Shown here: positions 51,268 to 57,750 of the stretch, piece after piece
Layout of the letters: the number at the start of each line of letters is the position of its first letter
How positions within the stretch are numbered: the stretch's first letter is position 1
Origin: Corynebacterium deserti GIMN1.010
Lineage (GTDB): Bacteria > Actinomycetota > Actinomycetes > Mycobacteriales > Mycobacteriaceae
Direction of reading: 5' to 3'
Length of the DNA stretch: 64,000 nt
Assembly: GCF_001277995.1 (NCBI RefSeq)
Contig: NZ_CP009220.1
Span: forward strand, 1,426,001 to 1,490,000
Position numbers and translations under genes: made by a program
Notes under the pieces: model-generated
Databases searched by the model: none
Told to the model about the DNA's origin: nothing
The model's input: only the letters and a program-made list of their open reading frames with translations

Positions 51268-51828
51268 TTACTTCTCACCGTTTTCTGGTTTACCAAAATC
51301 TTCCGGCTTGAGATCAGAGGTCCAGGCTTGGATTTCTTCCTCATCAATTACCTCAGGCTGGGGCTGAGAGGAAGCCTGCTGACCGAATGCTGCACCGAAG
51401 TTTCCATAGGAGGCCTGAGTGCGGTAACCATTGACTGCCTCGAAGCCACGAACACCCATGTTCTCAATGGCGCTGCGCAGCTTCTTGGCCAACATTTTGC
51501 GGATGAGGGCACGAGTTGGTGAGAAAATCAGCAAAATGCCGATGATTGAGGTGACAAAGCCCGGCATGGCAACCAAAATGGCGCCAGCTGCGGTGAGGCC
51601 AATGTTGCCGGCGATCGCCCCGGAGCTTCCTTGACCGGAGGCTTGGTGGATTGCGGCACTCTTGCTGATGCGGCGAAGTTCCACGCCAGCAAGTAAGAGG
51701 CCGCCGACGAAGAACAACACGATAAGGGCTAATGCCCAGCCGAAGCCGAGCCACATGACGACGCCCCAAAATGCGAGAATCTCGATGATGAAATATGGGA
51801 TTGCTATTGCTGCAGGCACATTGTCCAC
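51268..51828 (-). CDS. fxsA: FxsA family membrane protein
   Basis: Small cytoplasmic-membrane protein of the FxsA family, described in E. coli as relieving phage exclusion. The 186-residue protein has a hydrophobic N-terminal region with two to four helices (AIPYFIIEILAFWGVVMWLGFG, GGLLLAGVELRR and later ILVAMPGFVTSIIGILLIF). A hydrophilic, glutamine-rich tail (about 125-186) ends the protein. Its stop abuts the lnt start. Physiological role in corynebacteria unknown. Confidence 0.82.
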   Translation of the reverse strand: MDNVPAAIAIPYFIIEILAFWGVVMWLGFGWALALIVLFFVGGLLLAGVELRRISKSAAIHQASGQGSSGAIAGNIGLTAAGAILVAMPGFVTSIIGILLIFSPTRALIRKMLAKKLRSAIENMGVRGFEAVNGYRTQASYGNFGAAFGQQASSQPQPEVIDEEEIQAWTSDLKPEDFGKPENGEK

Positions 51829-51841
51829 ACTACCGCGTTGT

Positions 51842-53161
51842 TTAAGAAAGTTGGTCTATGAGCCAGCCGGAGTATTTCTCCAAGTTTCGGAAATAGGGGC
51901 CGAAATGATTAAGTCCTGTTCGTCCCGGCACGAGGGGCGCCCGGGATTCATGCCAGGTGAGGTCTGCGCCGAGGTCACTCCATTGATTGCGAAGGGTTCT
52001 AATGGGTTCTACCGGTATGACATCATCGTTTCGTGAGCCCCACAGCAGCACAGGGATCGTCGGGGCGATGCGGCCTAAGCGCTGTTTTTCAAACTCCGCG
52101 GTGACATAAGGCAAATCATCCAACACATCGGAGAGAGATTGGCCGGAGTAGGTCCAAGAATGAGTGTGTTCGTATCCGCTGGTGATTAGGGACCCGCCGG
52201 CGCAGGTAGACACGTTCGCGGTCACTTCGTGGAGGCCGTGAGCGTTCAGGGTGGGCATAATTTCGTCGTAGAGCTCAGGTGTGCTGATCATCAGACCCGC
52301 GATGGCGTAGGCGATCACGCCAGTAAGAAGTCCCCCATCGACTTTGTCCAAGACATCAAATAATGAGACCGGCGGTGCTCCGACTACGGCGGCGCGCGGG
52401 TGCAAGCTGGGTGCATAGTCGGTCAATTGTGCTGCCCACCCTGTGGCGCCACCGCCTTGGGAAAATCCCCAGAGCCCAAGTGGTGCTCCGCTGGACAGGC
52501 CGAGGTGCTGGGCGGCGAGAACGGCGTCGAAAAGCGCTTTAGCGGCGGCGATTGAGTCGCAATAATACTGAATCCCGGCGAGCGGATCGCGCGGGTAATC
52601 GATGAAGACCACGTCTATGCCTTGGGCGAGGAACCATAAAATCACCGGGAGTTCGTACGCTGCGATGACATCGTAGGGCTTGCTGTAGAAAACGTTGAGG
52701 CCTATCGCGCAAGTATGTGACGGGTCACAGTGTTGGGCAACGCCTTGGGTGGATGGCGCCATCGCAATAACTGGTCGCGGGCCATGTGGCCAGGGTTGGT
52801 GGGAAAACAGGACTCCGCCGGTCGCGGTAATGGCACGGCCTTGAGAATCGCCGGTGATGTATTCAATGCGGTACGCGCTAGTCGGGTTGGGATCTCCCCT
52901 TGCCCCGAGCACTTTTAAGGGTGCAGCGTTGACGAGTGTGCCGTGTTCAAGGCCGGGGGTCCTCATCGGCGCACCAAAGGTCGGCACATCCACGCTTGCC
53001 CCGTTGGTGCGCTTCGGGCGTGGCGATTTCTTGGTTACCCGCCGAAACACCGAACTACTGCCTTCGTACATGAGTGGGCTCAGCGTTTTCCACAGCGTCG
53101 ACCCGACCCCGGCGCGCACAACCAGCGAATCATCCAACAAGGCGTAACCCATGCCCGCCAT
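51842..53161 (-). CDS. Secretory lipase-type alpha/beta hydrolase
   Basis: LIP-family (fungal secretory lipase-like) hydrolase, 439 residues, expected to act on acylglycerols or other esters. The nucleophile elbow is GFSQGGG (serine near residue 247), with preceding strand GAPLGLW; a later acid appears in WGSRNDDVIP and the histidine near the C-terminus in LNHFGPYF. The N-terminus has no evident signal peptide (MAGMGYALLDDSLVVRAGVGSTLW), which is unusual for this group and may mean the start is further in. Start uncertain between 53161 and ATG 53152. First gene of the lipase-fxsA-lnt-ppm1 run. Confidence 0.78.
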   Translation of the reverse strand: MAGMGYALLDDSLVVRAGVGSTLWKTLSPLMYEGSSSVFRRVTKKSPRPKRTNGASVDVPTFGAPMRTPGLEHGTLVNAAPLKVLGARGDPNPTSAYRIEYITGDSQGRAITATGGVLFSHQPWPHGPRPVIAMAPSTQGVAQHCDPSHTCAIGLNVFYSKPYDVIAAYELPVILWFLAQGIDVVFIDYPRDPLAGIQYYCDSIAAAKALFDAVLAAQHLGLSSGAPLGLWGFSQGGGATGWAAQLTDYAPSLHPRAAVVGAPPVSLFDVLDKVDGGLLTGVIAYAIAGLMISTPELYDEIMPTLNAHGLHEVTANVSTCAGGSLITSGYEHTHSWTYSGQSLSDVLDDLPYVTAEFEKQRLGRIAPTIPVLLWGSRNDDVIPVEPIRTLRNQWSDLGADLTWHESRAPLVPGRTGLNHFGPYFRNLEKYSGWLIDQLS

Positions 53162-53177
53162 GCTAATAGGTCGCGTC

Positions 53178-53183
53178 TAGGAT
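53178..53183 (+). promoter_or_regulatory. -10 element of the CobG-like gene (leaderless)
   Basis: TAGGAT, 8 nt before the ATG at 53192. Confidence 0.45.
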
Positions 53184-53191
53184 TGGAGTCC

Positions 53192-53944
53192 ATGTCGACC
53201 CTCATTTTTCACTCTGCTGACGACGATCGCGCCCACGTTCATGTGCCTGCGGGCCGTGTGGCTGCACCGATGTGGGAGGAGTTTGCGGATTTCGCGGAAT
53301 CTCAGGGCGACGGCGCACTGTACCTGACCAACCTGTGTCAAGTGCAGTTTCGTGGCGTCGCAAACGTTGAGGTCTCCCCGCGCGCCACGGTGATCACGAC
53401 GCCTGGGCAGTTTGTGGAGCTTGCCGGCGAGGTTGCCGGCGCTGTGCGCCAACCAGCAACAATTGGGGTGGATGCCGGCGACGGTAGCATTTTAAGGCCC
53501 GACATGGACGTCGCTTTTTTGCTTGTCGACGCCTCCTTCCACCTCTTCCTTCGGGGCGTTGCAACCAACGTTGCGGTGGCTATTGAAGACGTCGTGGCTG
53601 TGGCCTCCGAGTTGTGTGCCATGGACTCCCCTTCTGTGTCCTCGTTGGGAGCTTTGTGCACGCCCACCCAGTCACCTGAGGTCTCGGAGTCCTACAGAGC
53701 TCCCATTGGGTGGCTAGAACACGATGGCCAGGTGTCTTTGGGCGCAGGTCTTCCTGATGGTCGAATGGAGTCGAGACTTGCACGCTTTATTGCCGCCATC
53801 AACGCCGATGTCACCATCACTCCATGGAAGACCCTAATTATTCACGATCTTTCCGACGGCGTCGCCGAGCAAGTGGTCAAGGTGTTAGCCCCCATGGGAC
53901 TGATTTTCGATGCTAATTCACCGCTTCTGGAGCAACAGGCTTAA
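53192..53944 (+). CDS. CobG-like (precorrin-3B synthase-type) protein, shortened
   Basis: A 250-residue relative of CobG, which acts in aerobic cobalamin synthesis. It keeps the ferredoxin-like half-domain of sulfite/nitrite reductases (VPAGRVAAPMWEEFADF, GDGALYLTNLCQVQFRGV) and a second such half-domain in the C-terminal part (PIGWLEHDGQVSLGAGLPDGRM, ADVTITPWKTLIIHDLSDG). The central [4Fe-4S]/siroheme cysteine motif of full-length CobG (390-460 residues) is missing, so redox activity is unlikely. The last 32 bp overlap the end of cobL on the opposite strand. The nearby cobL indicates this is a remnant of a B12 cluster. Confidence 0.68.
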   Translation: MSTLIFHSADDDRAHVHVPAGRVAAPMWEEFADFAESQGDGALYLTNLCQVQFRGVANVEVSPRATVITTPGQFVELAGEVAGAVRQPATIGVDAGDGSILRPDMDVAFLLVDASFHLFLRGVATNVAVAIEDVVAVASELCAMDSPSVSSLGALCTPTQSPEVSESYRAPIGWLEHDGQVSLGAGLPDGRMESRLARFIAAINADVTITPWKTLIIHDLSDGVAEQVVKVLAPMGLIFDANSPLLEQQA

Positions 53945-55169
53945 CAATTCGCCACTGGTGGACATCCACGTCATCGATCTGAATACGAGTGATCGTTCCG
54001 CCGTGTTGTTCCTGGAGGGAACGCATCAAGGTAATGGCATTGTCCGTTGATGCCTGCGCAATCAGGATTCCTCCTGGGCGCAACATCATCCACGCCGTTT
54101 CGGGGACGAGATCAATACCTAAACCCTTGTTCATGAAGATGGCGTGGGGACTTGCCGATTCCGGCCCCCGGACAAAGCGAATGTCTTTAAGTGCTTTAGG
54201 CGAGAGCGTCGCCTTCACACTCAACGTGCTAACCCCCGCATTGCGCGCGTTTTTCACGCTAGCCTCCCGCATCGATCCGAAACTGATGGCATATGCTTTT
54301 TCACCTGCTACCCGCAACCACTCACAGGCAAGGGCTGCGCCTGTATCTCCAAAGGTCCACAGCATTCGACCTGGGAGGGGCTGCAACGCAGCAACGGTGA
54401 GGGCGCGGAGATCATCTCCATGAGGTGTCGGTGGCAGCGCTTTATGGACACCCACTGCGATGACGTTAAGCGCGGAAACTGCAACGGGAGGGTGAAGGGC
54501 CGTTCCGTGAGAGATTTCTTCATCGACGCTGCCCAAATCACTGAGCACTATCAGCGGCGTATCCCCCAGCCCCATTTCGACTAAGAGTTCGCTGACGTGT
54601 TCTGTACTGAACTCATCTTTGCCGAGAACCAAAAATTGTGACCCCGACTGAATAATCGGAATCAACCCGTGGAGAGGTTCGTGGCCCAGCGAAAACACCT
54701 TGGTGCGATGAACAGTCCATCCCAACCTCGCGCACGCCAACGACGCAGATGACGCAGCTGGAATGACAGTGAGCTTGTCTACGCCTAAGACTCGCACCAT
54801 CGCCGTACCGACGCCATAAAACAGAGGATCGCCAGACGCTAGAACCGCGACGTGCAGTCCAAGGAATTCCTTAAACAGTGCCTCTAGATCAGCATCCGTT
54901 GTGTTCGCTGGCCATGGGCGGCGTTCTGCTGAAATTGAATCAGGAACCAGATTCAATTGGCGCCACGACCCAATAACCACCGATGCGCGTTGCAACGCCT
55001 GCTGTGCTTTAAGGCTTAAACCATCAAATCCATCCGTGCCGATGCCTACCAATGTGATTGATTCTGCAGGCTCCCTCGGAGCTGTTGCGTGGGCTGGATC
55101 CTGGGCGTCCCCCACGACAGCGAAATGGGAACGATCAGGGGCAGGCATCGGTTGACTCATAATGGCCAA
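53913..55169 (-). CDS. cobL: Precorrin-6Y C5,15-methyltransferase (decarboxylating)
   Basis: Two-domain enzyme that methylates C-5 and C-15 of precorrin-6B and decarboxylates it. The 418-residue protein has an N-terminal CbiE-type tetrapyrrole methylase domain (about 38-235) with VGIGTDGFDGLS, VLASGDPLFYG and VIPAASSASLACARLGW. The C-terminal CbiT domain (about 255-410) has the altered nucleotide motif MLWTFGDTGAALACEWLR and ISFGSMREASVKNARN. An ATG nine bases later (55160) is another start. As cobalamin synthesis genes are otherwise few here, it may be a leftover. Confidence 0.88.
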   Translation of the reverse strand: MAIMSQPMPAPDRSHFAVVGDAQDPAHATAPREPAESITLVGIGTDGFDGLSLKAQQALQRASVVIGSWRQLNLVPDSISAERRPWPANTTDADLEALFKEFLGLHVAVLASGDPLFYGVGTAMVRVLGVDKLTVIPAASSASLACARLGWTVHRTKVFSLGHEPLHGLIPIIQSGSQFLVLGKDEFSTEHVSELLVEMGLGDTPLIVLSDLGSVDEEISHGTALHPPVAVSALNVIAVGVHKALPPTPHGDDLRALTVAALQPLPGRMLWTFGDTGAALACEWLRVAGEKAYAISFGSMREASVKNARNAGVSTLSVKATLSPKALKDIRFVRGPESASPHAIFMNKGLGIDLVPETAWMMLRPGGILIAQASTDNAITLMRSLQEQHGGTITRIQIDDVDVHQWRIVKPVAPEAVN

Positions 55170-55193
55170 TTGTAGCCACCTTGAGCTTTTGTT

Positions 55194-55946
55194 CTAGCGT
55201 GGCATCTTTCGCCATATAGGCCGCGGCACGATACGCATGATCCACGCCAAGAGACGCAAGCGTCCTGGAATCCACAGTGTCGTGCTCTTGCTTTTGGCGC
55301 TCGTCGTTGTGGTGTAGGCGTTGACGACAGCTGCTGCCACATCATGGGGATACACCGACATGGGAGCTGGCTTCATTCCGGTGGTCATCGAACCAATGAC
55401 AAACCCTGGGCGGGCAATAATCAACGTCACGTTGGTTCCGTGGAGGGCATCAGAAAGGCCTTGGCAAAATGCATCAAGTCCTGCCTTAGTGGAGCCGTAA
55501 ACATAGTTAGCCCGGCGCGCTCGCCAGCCAGCAATGGAGGAAAACGCGACGATGGTGCTCGTGGAGCTCTGGTGTGAGAGCACATCGGCCAACACTGTGA
55601 GCATAGAGACCTGCGACGTGTAGTCAACGGTGGCGATCTCTACGGCGTGTGCCTCATCGGTTTCGGCTCGTTCCTGATCGCCCAGAATGCCAAAGGCCAC
55701 CACGGCGAGAGAAATATCCCCAGCTAGTTCTCGTGCCGTGGTCACCAATTCGCGGTGAGAGTTAACTGCTGTGGCATCAAAAGCCAACGTATGGACAGAC
55801 GTTGCGCCACGAGCTTTAAGGTTGTCGGCCAGCTCGCGGGTTGCCTCCGGGCGCCGTGCTGCAAGAATAACGTCCTGGCCATCACACGTTAGTGTGGCAA
55901 TTTCTGATCCAATATCGGACGTTCCTCCGAGAATAAGGATGCTCAA
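55194..55946 (-). CDS. Short-chain dehydrogenase/reductase (DprE2-like)
   Basis: NAD(P)-dependent oxidoreductase of 250 residues. The Rossmann motif is ILGGTSDIGSEIA (about 4-16), then AARRPE, the NNAG-equivalent AVVAFG, the catalytic serine in FSSIAGW and the YxxxK pair in YGSTKAGLDAF. The sequence is closest to DprE2, the reductase of decaprenylphospho-arabinose synthesis, including the C-terminal RIVPRPIWRK; it may be a second copy or a related lipid-linked sugar reductase. Its ATG overlaps the stop of the peptidase gene by 4 bp. Confidence 0.85.
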   Translation of the reverse strand: MSILILGGTSDIGSEIATLTCDGQDVILAARRPEATRELADNLKARGATSVHTLAFDATAVNSHRELVTTARELAGDISLAVVAFGILGDQERAETDEAHAVEIATVDYTSQVSMLTVLADVLSHQSSTSTIVAFSSIAGWRARRANYVYGSTKAGLDAFCQGLSDALHGTNVTLIIARPGFVIGSMTTGMKPAPMSVYPHDVAAAVVNAYTTTTSAKSKSTTLWIPGRLRLLAWIMRIVPRPIWRKMPR

Positions 55947-57082
55947 CGTAGGGCCTTCGGCTCATTGTTAAGGGTCTCGCAGCCAGTCTGTGTGACCACT
56001 ACGATGTCTTCGATGCGCGCACCGTGGATGCCGTCGATGTAGATGCCTGGCTCGACGGAAAAGGCCATGCCAGGTTCCAATACGAGCTCGTTACCTGCCA
56101 TGATGAACGGCTCCTCATGGGTGGACAGCCCAATGCCGTGGCCCGTGCGGTGAATGAAGTTGTCTCCATATCCTGCGGAAGCAATGGCGTCACGTGCCGC
56201 AGCATCCACCGATGCGGCTGTCACACCGGGGCGGATGTGGGCCAGTGCCGCGAGTTGAGCTGCGTGGAGGACTTCGTAGAATTTAATGAATTCTGGATCA
56301 GCTGCCTGTGGATCACCGCCAACAATGTAGGTGCGGGTGCAGTCAGAGTGGTAGCCAGGACCAAAGGTGCCTCCGATATCGACGACCACGATGTCGCCGT
56401 TGCGCAGCACTCGGTTGGAGAAACTGTGGTGCGGGTTAGCACCGTTGGGGCCAGAGCCGACGATGATGAAATCGACGGCGTCGTGTTCTTGAAGAATGAG
56501 GGCTTCCAAGTCGCGGGCGACATCAGCCTCAGTTCGTCCGTCGATAAGCAATGCAGGAACCTGGGCGTGCACTTTGTCGATTGCGGCGCCGGCGCCGCGC
56601 AACTGCTCAACCTCGACCGCGTCTTTAGAGACAAACAGCTCCTTGAGGACCTGTACAGCCAGCGAGAAACGGCACTGCGGACCAACGATGTTTTGTATAG
56701 GGATGAGGTGGTCGGCGGTGATTGAGGACCCAATGCCCAAGGCGTTGAACTCGGTCACGCCAAGCGCTGTAATCGCCAGATCGTGGGCGTCTTCGCCATC
56801 CACCCAACCTCGAACGGTGATGTCTAGCTCGGGAATGGCAGACAGGGCAAGGTCACCGCGGTCGACGGCTGGCAGGATGATGGTTGGTGTGCCCGATGCT
56901 GGAATGACCAGGGCCGTGAGGCGTTCGTGGGTAGAGATCCAGCTACCGGTGAGGTACGCCAATTCGGCGCCGGTGCCAATGATCAATCCATCGAGTCCCG
57001 CAGTTTGTGCTCCTTGTTGTGCCTGCTTAAGGCGTGTTGCATATACATCAGTGGGGAAATTGCTTGTTAAAGGATCACTCAT
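55943..57082 (-). CDS. M24 family aminopeptidase (Xaa-Pro peptidase-like)
   Basis: Metallopeptidase that probably removes N-terminal residues ahead of proline or processes dipeptides (PepQ/PepP type). The start at ATG 57082 (379 residues) has TAGGGT 8 nt upstream, so the mRNA is leaderless; the frame is open a further 13 codons. A creatinase-like N-terminal domain (1-145) precedes the pita-bread domain, with metal ligands visible in VVDIGGTFGPGYHSDCTRTY (two aspartates), RTGHGIGLSTHEEP (histidine), then the glutamates in FSVEPGIYI and GARIEDIVVV. The SDR gene follows, overlapping. Confidence 0.9.
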   Translation of the reverse strand: MSDPLTSNFPTDVYATRLKQAQQGAQTAGLDGLIIGTGAELAYLTGSWISTHERLTALVIPASGTPTIILPAVDRGDLALSAIPELDITVRGWVDGEDAHDLAITALGVTEFNALGIGSSITADHLIPIQNIVGPQCRFSLAVQVLKELFVSKDAVEVEQLRGAGAAIDKVHAQVPALLIDGRTEADVARDLEALILQEHDAVDFIIVGSGPNGANPHHSFSNRVLRNGDIVVVDIGGTFGPGYHSDCTRTYIVGGDPQAADPEFIKFYEVLHAAQLAALAHIRPGVTAASVDAAARDAIASAGYGDNFIHRTGHGIGLSTHEEPFIMAGNELVLEPGMAFSVEPGIYIDGIHGARIEDIVVVTQTGCETLNNEPKALR

Positions 57083-57090
57083 AACCATCA

Positions 57091-57096
57091 ACCCTA
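57091..57096 (-). promoter_or_regulatory. -10 element of the M24 peptidase gene (leaderless)
   Basis: TAGGGT on the minus strand, 8 nt before the ATG at 57082. Confidence 0.45.
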
Positions 57097-57102
57097 GTAG
57101 CC

Positions 57103-57750
57103 TTGGCGAGTGTGCGATCACACCACACGGTCAGAATTAAGTCGGCGGGGCATTATGCCAGCGGCTTGTTACTCACGCGACAGCATCTTGACGAGGCGGA
57201 CGCAACGCTTGCTGGGTCGATCTCAGAGCGGGCATCTTATATCCTCACCGCGGATCACTTCCTGCGCAGTTGTGGCACGATCATCTATATTCGCGGCCAG
57301 TCGTTCAACGCAACCGCCACAACCAGCTTGTCGGTGTTTGGCACTGACCTTGGGTTAATCAAAATCGATGGCAAAGCCCCCACCATGGCGCTGCCGCGGC
57401 TTGCCACCACTCCCATTCGAATCGGAACGAAAACCACCACATACGGATTTGGTGGTCAACCCAACGCCACAGTTCCCAAAGAAATCCACGGGCGCGTGAT
57501 CTCCACGGTGCCCATGGGCATGTCCAAAAACCGCGTCACCCGCGTCACCCACGGCGCGCTGGTGTACAACTCACCAGGAAAGGCTGTGAAGGGCGACTCC
57601 GGAGGTCCTGTGCTTATCGACGGCCTCGTCACCGGTATTCAGTCAATGATCACCGATCCCGGTGGGTGGAACACCGGTGTGGCCACCATTGCGTTGATCT
57701 CTGAGCACCTTCCAGCGCTGCGCCAGGCGGCCGCGCAGCTTGAGCCCTAG
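57103..57750 (+). CDS. Trypsin-like serine protease domain protein
   Basis: S1-type protease, 215 residues from TTG 57103; GTG 57112 would remove 3. All three catalytic residues appear: histidine in ILTADHF, aspartate in TDLGLIKID and serine in GDSGGPV. No signal peptide or membrane helix is visible in the N-terminal part (SHHTVRIKSAGHY), so the protein seems cytoplasmic, unless the true start lies elsewhere. The last 4 bp overlap the helY stop (CTAG). Substrate unknown. Confidence 0.75.
   Translation: MASVRSHHTVRIKSAGHYASGLLLTRQHLDEADATLAGSISERASYILTADHFLRSCGTIIYIRGQSFNATATTSLSVFGTDLGLIKIDGKAPTMALPRLATTPIRIGTKTTTYGFGGQPNATVPKEIHGRVISTVPMGMSKNRVTRVTHGALVYNSPGKAVKGDSGGPVLIDGLVTGIQSMITDPGGWNTGVATIALISEHLPALRQAAAQLEP

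Noticed and set aside
52943..53191. Upstream extension of the CobG-like gene
   Set aside because: Antisense to the lipase gene; the ATG at 53192 has a -10 8 nt upstream.
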